Shown one piece after another: positions 51,157-61,147 of a DNA stretch of 64,000 bases. Source of the stretch: Flavihumibacter sp. ZG627 (GTDB lineage Bacteria > Bacteroidota > Bacteroidia > Chitinophagales > Chitinophagaceae); the NCBI RefSeq assembly GCF_000814325.1, contig NZ_JPHF01000003.1, positions 434,001 to 498,000 of the forward strand, in the 5' to 3' direction. Both the position numbers and the translations under genes were made by a program. Under the pieces are notes generated by a model, which searched no databases, was not told the DNA's origin, and saw nothing but the letters and a program-made list of their open reading frames with translations. Position 1 is the stretch's first letter; each line of letters opens with the position of its first letter.

Positions 51157-53880
51157 ATGAAGTTGAATTACTTCTCCCGTGGATTTGTTTCCATGTTCCT
51201 GCTCCTGCTTTGCAGCCAGATGATTTTTGCACAGGTAACTGTAATGAATACCCGATGCGAAAATCTTGCTAATCCAATTGGCCTTGATATTGCCGCGCCA
51301 CGCTTTAGCTGGCAGTTGAAAGGCAAAGAAAGGGGCATACAACAAACTGCCTATGAAATAGAGGTTTTTTCCGGATCACCAAAAGGTGTCAGAGCCTGGA
51401 CTTCAGGGAAAGTAAATTCAGACAGTTCAGTATTTGTGAGCTATAAGGGAGGGAATTTAAAGAGCGGCACCCAATATTTCTGGCATGTAAGGGTATGGGA
51501 TAATAAAGGAAAGATGTCTAAATGGTCGGAGTTTGGCAATTGGCATACCGGGTTATTCGAGGCATCCGATTGGAAAGCAAAATGGATAGGGGGAGCGGCA
51601 GACAGTAGTTCAGAACAGCCAAGCCCACTCCTTAGAAAGGAATTCCAATCAGCCAAAAAAGTCCGATCAGCAATAGCTTATATCACCGCCAAGGGAATGT
51701 ATGAAGCAAAGGTAAACGGAAAGAGGGTGGGAGATGCTTATTTAAGTCCGGGTTGGACAAGCTATAACAAGCGACTTCAATACCAGGTATATGATATAAC
51801 AGATATGCTTCGGCAGGGTGAAAATGCTATTGGTGTAACACTCGGAAATGGTTGGTACAGGGGCAATATTGGTTTCCAGGGACAAAGGAATTATTATGGC
51901 AAGGACATTGGTCTTTTGTTTCAGCTTGATATCACTTACACAGATGGTAGCAAGGCCACTGTTGTATCAGATGAAAGCTGGAAAACATCTACCGGCCGAA
52001 TCCGTTCATCTGAGATCTATCATGGTGAAATAATTGACAACAGGTTAGAACAAAATGGATGGGAATTGGTTGGGTTTGATGATGCTGGCTGGAAGCCGGC
52101 AATTTCTGCCGCGCCCTATGAACATGCACTGGTAGCTACTCTTAATGAACCGATTCGTAAGAAGGAAGAGTTCAAACCAGCAAAAATGATCACCACGCCT
52201 TCCGGTGAGAAAATCATTGATTTCGGCCAGAATATGGTGGGCTGGGTAAAAGTAAAGGTTAGGGGAAATAAAGGCGATAGCATTAAGATCTATCACGCAG
52301 AAATATTGGATAAGTCAGGAAATTTTTATACCACCAATCTACGCGCTGCCAGGCAGGAGAATATATATATCCTCAGTGGTGATGCTGAAGAAGTATTTGA
52401 ACCGCATTTTACTTTCCAGGGATTCAGGTATATCAAAATTGAAGGGTATCCCGGAGAAATAAAACCAGAAAATTTTACGGCGATCACGCTTTATAGTGAT
52501 ATGAAACCTACAGGTGAATTTACCAGCTCAAATACGTTGATAAATCAGTTGCAGCATAATATCCAATGGGGCCAAAGAGGAAATTTTCTGGATGTACCAA
52601 CAGATTGTCCGCAACGTGATGAAAGGTTGGGGTGGACGGGTGATGCGCAGGTTTTCTACCGAACCGCATCTTTCAATTTTGGCGTAAATAATTTCTTTTC
52701 CAAATGGTTAAAAGACCTGGCGCTTGACCAGCTCGATAATGGTTCAGTGCCCTTTGTAATACCAAATGTATTAGGAAAGGATGCATCCGGATCAGCAGGC
52801 TGGGCAGATGCAGCTACTATCATTCCATGGCAGAATTATCTTGCCTACGGTGATAAGAAAACCTTATTGGAGCAATATGCCAGCATGGAAAAATGGGTGG
52901 GCTTTATGAATACGAATAGTAAGGATGATCTTTGGAATAAAGGATTTCATTTTGGGGATTGGTTGTTTTACAGGCCTGATGATGATAATGACGGCCGATC
53001 AGCCATTACGGATAAGTACCTGATCGCACAATGCTTTTATGCCAACTCAACACAGTTGCTGATAAACGCAGCTTCAGTGCTCGGTAAGAATACTGATGTT
53101 GAAAAATATACTGCTTTACTAAAAAAAATTAAAGCAGCCTTTAACAGGGAGTATGTAACACAATCAGGAAGGCTGGTATCTTCATCCCAAACAGCTTACG
53201 TGCTGGCCCTTCATTTTGATATGTTACCTGAAGCTTTAAGGCAACAGGCTGCTGACAGGCTTTCGGAGAATATTAGTAATTATGGCGATCATCTCACAAC
53301 CGGTTTCCTGGGAACTCCCTATCTCTGCCATGTTCTTACAAGGTTTGGTAAAACTGAACAAGCGTTTAAACTATTGATGCAGGAGAGTTATCCTTCATGG
53401 CTATATCCGGTTAAAATGGGTGCTACAACCATATGGGAAAGGTGGGATGGCCAGAAGCCGGATAGCAGTTTTCAGACACCCGGCATGAATTCATTCAATC
53501 ATTATGCCTATGGTGCAATCGGAGACTGGATGTACAGAACCATTGCAGGTCTTGATACTGAGGAGGGATTTGCAGGCTATAAAAAAATTAGCATCAAGCC
53601 ACATATCGGTGGTGGGTTAAACTATGCCAAAGCAGTGTTGCAAACAAATTATGGTCAATTGTCGAGTGAATGGAAGGTTGATGCAAAGGGCACTACTTAC
53701 AACTTTGAAATACCGGCAAATACAAGTGCTAAAGTTTATCTGCCTGAGGCTCCGGGAGATAAATTATTTGAAAATGGCAAGCCTCTTTCCACTTCCACGA
53801 TTAAAGTTATTTCAACCGAAGCAGGACGCACAGAGTTGCTGCTAGGCTCCGGAATTTATAATCTTACAGTAATCAAATAA
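51157..53880 (+). CDS. GH78 alpha-L-rhamnosidase, secreted
   Basis: From ATG 51157 the protein has 907 residues with a signal peptide (~1-25, ending MIFAQVTV). The layout is the usual GH78 one: N-terminal fibronectin-like and jelly-roll beta domains (NPIGLDIAAPRFSWQL; then WKAKWIGG), the alpha/alpha six-hairpin barrel with DVPTDCPQRDERLGWTGDAQ (residues 479-498, Glu489 and Asp496 conserved), and a C-terminal beta domain. It cleaves terminal alpha-L-rhamnose from plant glycans or glycosides. An upstream TTG start at 51151 is weaker. It opens the glycan locus that continues to the window end. Confidence 0.93.
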   Translation: MKLNYFSRGFVSMFLLLLCSQMIFAQVTVMNTRCENLANPIGLDIAAPRFSWQLKGKERGIQQTAYEIEVFSGSPKGVRAWTSGKVNSDSSVFVSYKGGNLKSGTQYFWHVRVWDNKGKMSKWSEFGNWHTGLFEASDWKAKWIGGAADSSSEQPSPLLRKEFQSAKKVRSAIAYITAKGMYEAKVNGKRVGDAYLSPGWTSYNKRLQYQVYDITDMLRQGENAIGVTLGNGWYRGNIGFQGQRNYYGKDIGLLFQLDITYTDGSKATVVSDESWKTSTGRIRSSEIYHGEIIDNRLEQNGWELVGFDDAGWKPAISAAPYEHALVATLNEPIRKKEEFKPAKMITTPSGEKIIDFGQNMVGWVKVKVRGNKGDSIKIYHAEILDKSGNFYTTNLRAARQENIYILSGDAEEVFEPHFTFQGFRYIKIEGYPGEIKPENFTAITLYSDMKPTGEFTSSNTLINQLQHNIQWGQRGNFLDVPTDCPQRDERLGWTGDAQVFYRTASFNFGVNNFFSKWLKDLALDQLDNGSVPFVIPNVLGKDASGSAGWADAATIIPWQNYLAYGDKKTLLEQYASMEKWVGFMNTNSKDDLWNKGFHFGDWLFYRPDDDNDGRSAITDKYLIAQCFYANSTQLLINAASVLGKNTDVEKYTALLKKIKAAFNREYVTQSGRLVSSSQTAYVLALHFDMLPEALRQQAADRLSENISNYGDHLTTGFLGTPYLCHVLTRFGKTEQAFKLLMQESYPSWLYPVKMGATTIWERWDGQKPDSSFQTPGMNSFNHYAYGAIGDWMYRTIAGLDTEEGFAGYKKISIKPHIGGGLNYAKAVLQTNYGQLSSEWKVDAKGTTYNFEIPANTSAKVYLPEAPGDKLFENGKPLSTSTIKVISTEAGRTELLLGSGIYNLTVIK

Positions 53881-53932
53881 CAGAAGAGCAACCTGCAATG
53901 GTTATATTTATAGCTCTAAAATTTCTTGCTGT

Positions 53933-55510
53933 ATGAAAAAAGTGTTGATTTTACCCTTATTGCTATTGGGTATCCTCTCCTTTGCCCAGGAACAGGTAAT
54001 AAGGTTATATCCTGGTAAGGCACCCGGCTCAGAAAGCTGGACATGGCAGGAAGGCAGAAAAGATACCAATGTTTTTAATACTCCCGTGGTTTATAATGTA
54101 GTGGATCCAACCCTCACAGTTGTTCCTGCAAAATCATCTTATAATACCGGAACGGCTGTGATTATTGCGCCAGGTGGTGCTTTTCATACACTCTCCATCA
54201 ACAGTGAGGGATTTGATGTAGCCAGGTGGCTAAGTGGAAAAGGGATCACATGTTTTGTTCTTAAGTATAGGGTAGTCAGGAGCCTCACGGATGAACCGGC
54301 AAAGGAAGTAATGGAGAAGATGGGAAACTCGGAAAAATTCGGGGCAGATGTGGCGCCAGTGTTTCCATTGGCCATCAGGGATGGCCTTGAAGCGGTAGCT
54401 TATGTTCGAATCAATGCATCCAAATATGGAATTGATCCGAACAGAATTGGTTTCATGGGATTCTCGGCAGGAGGCACCGTAACAATGGCTGTGACTCAAA
54501 ACTCCAATCAATCAAATCGACCTGATTTTATTGCTCCCATTTATGCCTATGTAGGTGAAATGATCGGGGGAGAAATTCCGACTGAAAAAATACCTGCATT
54601 TATAGTAGCAGCATCAGATGACCAATTGGGATTGGCATCACATAGTGTTGGCATTTATAATAATTGGATTGCGGCAGGTCAGGATGCTGAACTGCATATG
54701 TATTCAAAAGGTGGTCATGGTTTTGGATTGCGTACCCAGGAAATTCCAACGGATACCTGGATTGAGCGGTTTGCGGATTGGCTTGGGGCAAGAGGCCTTC
54801 TATGGCCTTCAAATCCAAAGGGCTGGATGGCCAACTCAAATTACCAGCAGATGAAAAAGAATGAAGTTGCCCGTGAAGAGGCCTTTCATAATGACTGGGC
54901 CAATCTTAAACGTTTTGAGGCTGATAATAAATTATGGGCGAAGGTGGTGCCAAAGGATCGCGTTGTATTCATGGGTAATTCAATAACAGAGGGATGGAAG
55001 AATATTGACAGCGCTTTTTTTGCCGGCAAGCAATATATTAACAGGGGAATCAGCGGACAGACCACTCCCCAGATGCTGCTGCGTTTCCGCCAGGATGTAA
55101 TAGATCTGAAACCTGATGTAGTAGTTATACTGGCAGGTATAAACGATATAGCCGGCAATACGGGTGCCGCAACACTGGAGTCAATTTATGGAAATATTGT
55201 TTCGATGGCAGAGCTTGCCAAAGATGCAAAGATCCGCGTGATAATATCTTCAGTACTTCCTGCATATGATTTCCCATGGAGGCCGGGTCTTCAACCTGCA
55301 CAGAAAGTTGTGGAACTGAATAAAATGCTGAAGGCCTACGCACAGCGTTCGGGCAGTATTTATGTAGACTATTTTTCTGCTATGGTGGATGAAAGGAATG
55401 GGCTGAAGTCTTCACTTGGAGATGATGGTATTCATCCTAATCTTGCCGGATACAAGATCATGGAACCCCTGGTAGAAAAAGCAATTCAAACTGCATTAAA
55501 GGCAAAATAA
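53933..55510 (+). CDS. Fusion of alpha/beta-hydrolase esterase and SGNH esterase
   Basis: The 525-residue secreted protein (signal peptide ~1-19) has two unlike esterase domains. Residues ~20-290 are an alpha/beta hydrolase of the acetyl-xylan/BD-FAE type, with GFMGFSAGGTVTMA as the nucleophile elbow and a His in GGHGFGL. Residues ~335-525 are an SGNH hydrolase with block I FMGNSITEGW, block II GISGQTTPQM, block III LAGINDIAG and block V DGIHPNLAGY. All key residues are present in both. It probably removes acetyl or feruloyl groups from plant polysaccharide before rhamnosidase action. It lies 52 nt after the GH78 gene and 10 nt before the next gene. Confidence 0.9.
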   Translation: MKKVLILPLLLLGILSFAQEQVIRLYPGKAPGSESWTWQEGRKDTNVFNTPVVYNVVDPTLTVVPAKSSYNTGTAVIIAPGGAFHTLSINSEGFDVARWLSGKGITCFVLKYRVVRSLTDEPAKEVMEKMGNSEKFGADVAPVFPLAIRDGLEAVAYVRINASKYGIDPNRIGFMGFSAGGTVTMAVTQNSNQSNRPDFIAPIYAYVGEMIGGEIPTEKIPAFIVAASDDQLGLASHSVGIYNNWIAAGQDAELHMYSKGGHGFGLRTQEIPTDTWIERFADWLGARGLLWPSNPKGWMANSNYQQMKKNEVAREEAFHNDWANLKRFEADNKLWAKVVPKDRVVFMGNSITEGWKNIDSAFFAGKQYINRGISGQTTPQMLLRFRQDVIDLKPDVVVILAGINDIAGNTGAATLESIYGNIVSMAELAKDAKIRVIISSVLPAYDFPWRPGLQPAQKVVELNKMLKAYAQRSGSIYVDYFSAMVDERNGLKSSLGDDGIHPNLAGYKIMEPLVEKAIQTALKAK

Positions 55511-55520
55511 AATATACTCA

Positions 55521-58500
55521 ATGATCAGAGCCGTTCTCTCATCAGTCATGTTTCTCGTGATTGCATTTGTAATTTTCAGTATGCCAGCTTGTTCTGGTCG
55601 TTCGGGCAAACCGCGTGTTCTTGTGTTTGCAAAAACAGCAGGTTTTTACCATCAGAGTATCCCTGATGGGATGGTTGCCATTCAGCAACTGGGAGCTGCA
55701 AATGGATTTGATGTTGATACTACCCGCAATGCTGAATGGTTCACTGAAGACAGCCTGGATAAATATGCAGCCGTCATCTTTTTAAGTACAACCGGCGATG
55801 TGCTCAATAATTATCAGGAGGCTGCCTTTGAAAGGTATATCCAGGCAGGTGGGGGATTTGTGGGAATACATGCAGCAGCCGATACAGAATATGATTGGGG
55901 ATGGTATGGCAGAATGGTTGGGGCATACTTCCTGGATCATCCGGCCATCCAGGAGGCAGTACTGAATGTAACGGATCGAACACATAGTTCAACAAAGCAT
56001 TTGCCTGAAAAATGGAAGAGGACAGATGAATGGTATAGTTTCAAAAATATCAGCAAGGAAGTTAAGGTGCTGATGTCTATTGATGAAACAACCTATAAGG
56101 GTGGAAAGAATGGCGATAACCATCCCATGTCGTGGTATCATGCGTTTGATGGAGGGAGAGCATTTTATACAGCACTGGGCCACACCTCAGAATCCTTTAA
56201 GGAAGAAGCTTTTTTGCAACATATGCTGGGAGGAATACAATATGCAATTGGTAAGAACAATAAGCTGGATTATTCAAAGGCAAAGACGCTTAATGTTCCT
56301 GCCGAAGACCGTTTTACAAAAACGATGTTAGTAACCGGGCATTTTTTTGAGCCTACCGAAATGACCATTTTACCTAATCTTGATATCCTAATTGCACAAC
56401 GAAGAGGAGAGATCCTTCTTTACAAAAATGGAGACTCAACGGTAAGCCAGGCCCTTTCTCTAAATGTATATTGGAAGACCAATACGCCGGGGGTGAATGC
56501 AGAAGAAGGCGTGCTAGGCATCAAGGCAGATCCCAACTTCAGTAAGAATAAGCATGTTTATATTTTTTACTCACCTATTGATACATCCGTAAACAGGCTC
56601 TCAAGATTTACATTTAATGGCGATAGTTTAACTGCTGAAAAAATTGTACTGGAATTCTATTCACAGCGCGAGATCTGTTGCCATACTGGCGGCTCCATTG
56701 CATTTGACAAAGACGGCTTGCTTTATCTCTCAACAGGAGATAACTCAACGCCCTTTGATGAACCCAATCAATTGTATGTAAATCGCGGTTATGCCCCATT
56801 GGATGACCGTCCGGGCCATGAGCAATATGATGCGCGCCGCACTTCCGGCAATCCCAATGACCTAAGGGGAAAAATCCTCCGGATACGTGTTCGAGAAGAT
56901 GGAACTTATGAAGTTCCGGATGGCAACCTTTATCCAAAAGGCCAGGCAGGAACAAGGCCGGAGATCTATGTACAGGGCAATAGAAACCCTTATCGTATTT
57001 CTGTAGACCAGAAGAACAGCTGGTTGTATTGGGGTGAAGTGGGGCCCGATGCCAGTAATGATAGCATGGGTATCAGGGGGCCGCGTGGATATGATGAGGT
57101 TAACCAGGCAAGGAAGGCAGGATTTTTCGGTTGGCCGCTTTTCATAGCCAATAATATTCCCTATCACCAATATGATTATGCAACCGGTAAAACGGGTCCG
57201 CTTTTCGATCCTGCAAAACCAGTAAATGGTTCACGCAACAATTCCGGAATCCAGGAATTACCACCCGCACAGCCGGCTTTTATTTGGTATCCTTATGGGG
57301 CATCCACTGAGTTTCCACAAGTAAAAACAGGTGGAAGAAATGCAATGGCAGGCCCGGTATACTATACTGATATGTATCCTAAAGAAACAAGGCTACCAGA
57401 ATACTATAATGGGAAACTGATCATCTATGACTGGATTCGCGGATGGGTAAAAGCGGTAACCATGAAACCCAATGGTGATTTTGATAAAATGGAACCATTT
57501 ATGGAAAATACCAGGTTCAACTCCATGATTGATATGGAGGTTGGTCCGGATGGTAAACTCTATCTGCTTGAGTATGGTAGTGGCTGGTTCAGTAAGAATC
57601 CGGATGCCGGACTGGCCAGGATCGATTATAATGGCGGGAACCGCGCGCCCAAACTGACCGCTCTTCGTGTTGATAAACGTTCCGGTGCAGTTCCATTCAA
57701 AGTTGTTGCAAGCATTGAGGCTAAAGATCCGGAAAATGATAAGCTCACCTATAGTTGGGATCTTGGTAATGGAGTAAAAAAAGAAACCACCGAGCCACGT
57801 CTTGAATACATCTATGAGAAGACAGGGGATTTTGATATCACAGTGGTTGTTTCAGATGATAAAAAGGAGTCGGTAAAAAGTAATCCTGTAAATGTGTATG
57901 CAGGTAATGAAACCCCTGAGGTATTGGTTACTGTTACAGGTAACCGATCATTTTACTTTCCTGGAAAATTGGTAGGATACAATGTGGGGATAAATGATCG
58001 GGACGACCCTTCTGCTGCCAGTGATCTGTCCGGGTTATATGTATCCGCTGATTATATAGAGGGTACAGATAAGGCAGGTGCCAACCTCGGTCACCAGGTG
58101 GTATCCGAATCTATGATAGGCAAAAGTCTTGTGCAATCATTGGATTGTAAATCATGTCATAAGGAGAATGAAAAATCAATTGGCCCGGCTTATTTAGATG
58201 TAGCGCGCAAATATGAAAAGAAAGAAGATGCGGTAGCGTATCTAACCAATAAGATCCTCAAAGGAAGTGTTGGTGTTTGGGGTGAAGTTGCTATGCCTGC
58301 ACACCCCGATATGAAGCCTGATGAAGCTCGTCAGATAGTTTCCTGGATTCAGACACTTACTGGTAATAACAAGGCAGCAAAATCGCTTCCTGCGAGTGGA
58401 ACTGTAAATGCCACACTTGGTAAGAAACCTGTTGACAATGGAGTGCTTGTAATTTCTGCTACGTATACGGATAAGGGTGGTAATAATGTGAAACCTATGA

Positions 58501-58943
58501 CAGGATCTGATGCCGTAGTGTTAAGGAGTCCCAATCTGAATTTTTCGGCGGCAACAAATTTAAAGGAGTATTCTTCGATGACATATAATGGTATGAATCT
58601 ATTGATAGTACCTAAGGATAGTGGTTCTTTTAGTATAGACAGCCTCGACCTGACTGGTGTAAATACGCTTATGCTAACGATTGGATGGCAGATGGCTTCT
58701 AAAGCAGGTTTCGGTTTCGAAATCAGGTTAGATTCGCCTGATGGGAAAAAGATTGGTGAAGCAGTTTTGAAAGGAGGGCTGAGTTCTCCGGCAGAGGGTG
58801 GCATCGGTGGTACAATCCTGACCTTTAAAATTGAACCGGTGACTGATGGTAAATTCCATGACTTATACATTGTGAGTAAAGGTGCAGATCCAAAAGAATC
58901 AAGTACTATAGCCTTACAATCGATCAGATTGGTTTCAGAATAA
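55521..58943 (+). CDS. Multidomain lipoprotein: ThuA, PQQ-type sugar dehydrogenase, PKD, cytochrome c and CBM6-like domains
   Basis: The 1140-residue lipoprotein (lipobox MPAC, Cys24) strings together: ThuA-like domain (~31-250); glucose/sorbosone dehydrogenase beta-propeller (~266-705, with ICCHTGGSIAFDKDGLLYLS); PKD domain (~712-800); single-heme cytochrome c (CKSCH, Cys876/Cys879/His880, with SIGPAYLDVARKY); and a C-terminal beta domain (~985-1140) like CBM6. It would oxidise a sugar and pass electrons to its own heme at the cell surface or in the periplasm. The cofactor, PQQ or other, must be supplied or made elsewhere. Ten nt from the esterase, 16 nt from the TonB receptor. Confidence 0.92.
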   Translation: MIRAVLSSVMFLVIAFVIFSMPACSGRSGKPRVLVFAKTAGFYHQSIPDGMVAIQQLGAANGFDVDTTRNAEWFTEDSLDKYAAVIFLSTTGDVLNNYQEAAFERYIQAGGGFVGIHAAADTEYDWGWYGRMVGAYFLDHPAIQEAVLNVTDRTHSSTKHLPEKWKRTDEWYSFKNISKEVKVLMSIDETTYKGGKNGDNHPMSWYHAFDGGRAFYTALGHTSESFKEEAFLQHMLGGIQYAIGKNNKLDYSKAKTLNVPAEDRFTKTMLVTGHFFEPTEMTILPNLDILIAQRRGEILLYKNGDSTVSQALSLNVYWKTNTPGVNAEEGVLGIKADPNFSKNKHVYIFYSPIDTSVNRLSRFTFNGDSLTAEKIVLEFYSQREICCHTGGSIAFDKDGLLYLSTGDNSTPFDEPNQLYVNRGYAPLDDRPGHEQYDARRTSGNPNDLRGKILRIRVREDGTYEVPDGNLYPKGQAGTRPEIYVQGNRNPYRISVDQKNSWLYWGEVGPDASNDSMGIRGPRGYDEVNQARKAGFFGWPLFIANNIPYHQYDYATGKTGPLFDPAKPVNGSRNNSGIQELPPAQPAFIWYPYGASTEFPQVKTGGRNAMAGPVYYTDMYPKETRLPEYYNGKLIIYDWIRGWVKAVTMKPNGDFDKMEPFMENTRFNSMIDMEVGPDGKLYLLEYGSGWFSKNPDAGLARIDYNGGNRAPKLTALRVDKRSGAVPFKVVASIEAKDPENDKLTYSWDLGNGVKKETTEPRLEYIYEKTGDFDITVVVSDDKKESVKSNPVNVYAGNETPEVLVTVTGNRSFYFPGKLVGYNVGINDRDDPSAASDLSGLYVSADYIEGTDKAGANLGHQVVSESMIGKSLVQSLDCKSCHKENEKSIGPAYLDVARKYEKKEDAVAYLTNKILKGSVGVWGEVAMPAHPDMKPDEARQIVSWIQTLTGNNKAAKSLPASGTVNATLGKKPVDNGVLVISATYTDKGGNNVKPMTGSDAVVLRSPNLNFSAATNLKEYSSMTYNGMNLLIVPKDSGSFSIDSLDLTGVNTLMLTIGWQMASKAGFGFEIRLDSPDGKKIGEAVLKGGLSSPAEGGIGGTILTFKIEPVTDGKFHDLYIVSKGADPKESSTIALQSIRLVSE

Positions 58944-58959
58944 TTAACAATAAAATTGA

Positions 58960-61131
58960 ATGATCCGTAAAATGAAGCTTTTAAAATTCTCAATATCCTC
59001 AGGCTTAATCATAATGTTTGGAACTGCCAGCTTTTCACAGGAGTTGCGGAAGCCTGCATCGCTCAATGATACAGTACAACTCGAAGATGTTTTTGTAACC
59101 GCGCAGAAACGAGAAGAATTGTCTCAAAAGATACCTTTGAGCCTGAGCGTAATTTCTGCCCGCAAAGTTCAGGACCTTCGCCTTTGGAACAGTAGTGAGC
59201 TCACAGCAGTAGTACCCGGACTATTCGCCAACAATTCCGGTGACGAAAGAAATGTAATATCAATAAGGGGCATAACAACTACTTCTTATGATCCTGCCGT
59301 TGCAGTATATGTTGACGGGGTTAACCAGTTCAGTCTGGATACTTATATTCCTCAACTGTCTGATGTGGAAAGAATAGAAGTACTTCGTGGTCCGCAGGGC
59401 ACTCTTTACGGAAGGAATGCTATGGGTGGAGTTATCAATATCATTACAAAGCAACCAGGAAATACTCCGAATGGATTCGCAGAACTGAGTATAGGTAATA
59501 ACGGTTTGCAAAGGTATGCTGCGGGAATACGGACTCCCATTGTAAAAGATAAACTTTACTTCGGGGCTTCTGGAGTTTACAACAAACGTGATGGGTACTA
59601 TACCAATACTTTTGATAATAGCTCCTTTGATCGGCAAGCGGCACTCACCGGCAACTATTTCCTGAAATATATTCCTATTGAGAACTGGGGTATAACAATG
59701 AATCTTAAACATCAGAACAATCGAAATAATGGTGCTTTCCCTATGGTGAATGGTCTTGAAGAGGCGTTTGAAAATCCATATAAACTCAACCAGGATGCAG
59801 TGGGGAAAATGGTTGATAATACACTCAATGCTTCTCTCACCGTAAATCATTCTTCTCCCAGGTATTTTGATTTTATCTCCCAAACGGCGTGGCAGAGCAA
59901 CCAGCGTATATATGATTCACCTATTGATGGCGATTTTTCACCACTGGATGCAGTTACAATAATTAATGATTATGGCAATAAGTGGAACAAAGTGAAGGTG
60001 TTTACACAGGAGTTTAGATTCAGCACACCATCAAAGAGTTTTTCACCTGTGAAATGGGTGGGGGGAGCTTATTTGTTCCATCAGTCAAACCCTGTAAAGC
60101 AGGCCACACATTTTGGCAAGGATGCAGAGATGATTGGCGCACCTATGGCGAATTTTGCAACAATCAATACTACTACCGCTACTAATAAGGGATATGCATT
60201 ATTTGGTCAGATAAGTTATGATATTACTACACGCTTCTCAATAATTGGAGGGCTTCGTTACGATCATGAATCAAAAGATCTGGAGGTTAAAGGTGAATTT
60301 CAACCCGATGGGGAAGAGGCTATGGTAACTCAACCAGATACATCTGCAAGAGCCTCATTTAAAGCCTTCTCTCCCAAACTTGGAATTCAGTTTTCAATGG
60401 CGGAGGACAATATCCTCTTTGCTAATTATAGCCGTGGATTTCGTACAGGTGGTTTGACACAGTTATCATCAGATCCATCACAGCCACCTTTGTATCCCTA
60501 TAAGCCTGAATATAGTAACTCATTTGAGCTGGGTACAAAGAATATGTTCTTTAACGACAAGCTTCGGTTAAACCTCACGGCATTCTATGCAAAAATAACT
60601 GATGCCCAGGTGCCAACCCTTGTACTGCCAGATGCTATTACCATTACAAGGAATACGGGCGAGCTTGTTTCCAAAGGGTTTGAACTGGAAATGAATACCC
60701 GGCCATTTAGAGGTTTCGAGATGGATTATAGTTTTGGATATACGCATGCCCGTTATGAATCACTGAAGTTGTCACAGTATGGCAATGAAACAGATCTTGA
60801 AGGAAAGCGCCAGGTTTTCACCCCCGATATCACCTCAATGCTTGCACTCCAGTATAGACTTCCACTTACAGCAAATAAGGAATGGCAATTAACGCTGAGA
60901 GGTGAATGGATTTATCTCGGACAACAATATTTTGATCTTGCCAACCAGATAAGACAGGCACCTTATCAGAAGCTAAACGCCAGAGTTGGTGTAAGTGGCA
61001 AATATCTGGGCTTATTTTTCTGGGCCAGAAACCTCACCGACAGAAAGTTCATTGCATATGCCTATGATTTTGGAGCAATCCATTTAGGGGAGCCAGAAAT
61101 ATATGGCGTAACAGTATCAGTCAAATTCTGA
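58960..61131 (+). CDS. TonB-dependent receptor
   Basis: The 723-residue protein has a signal peptide (~1-27), a TonB box-like LEDVFVTAQKREE (41-53), a plug domain (ISIRGITTTSYDPAVAVYVD; RIEVLRGPQGTLYGRNAMGG) and a 22-strand barrel ending in VTVSVKF. It lacks the carboxypeptidase-like N-domain of SusC and has no SusD partner, so it looks like the classic ferric or small-molecule receptor type. Its place between the dehydrogenase and GH78 genes suggests import of a rhamnose-containing oligomer or glycoside. ATG 58960 or 58972 are both possible starts. Confidence 0.93.
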   Translation: MIRKMKLLKFSISSGLIIMFGTASFSQELRKPASLNDTVQLEDVFVTAQKREELSQKIPLSLSVISARKVQDLRLWNSSELTAVVPGLFANNSGDERNVISIRGITTTSYDPAVAVYVDGVNQFSLDTYIPQLSDVERIEVLRGPQGTLYGRNAMGGVINIITKQPGNTPNGFAELSIGNNGLQRYAAGIRTPIVKDKLYFGASGVYNKRDGYYTNTFDNSSFDRQAALTGNYFLKYIPIENWGITMNLKHQNNRNNGAFPMVNGLEEAFENPYKLNQDAVGKMVDNTLNASLTVNHSSPRYFDFISQTAWQSNQRIYDSPIDGDFSPLDAVTIINDYGNKWNKVKVFTQEFRFSTPSKSFSPVKWVGGAYLFHQSNPVKQATHFGKDAEMIGAPMANFATINTTTATNKGYALFGQISYDITTRFSIIGGLRYDHESKDLEVKGEFQPDGEEAMVTQPDTSARASFKAFSPKLGIQFSMAEDNILFANYSRGFRTGGLTQLSSDPSQPPLYPYKPEYSNSFELGTKNMFFNDKLRLNLTAFYAKITDAQVPTLVLPDAITITRNTGELVSKGFELEMNTRPFRGFEMDYSFGYTHARYESLKLSQYGNETDLEGKRQVFTPDITSMLALQYRLPLTANKEWQLTLRGEWIYLGQQYFDLANQIRQAPYQKLNARVGVSGKYLGLFFWARNLTDRKFIAYAYDFGAIHLGEPEIYGVTVSVKF

Positions 61132-61147
61132 TTTAAAAATTAATGAT

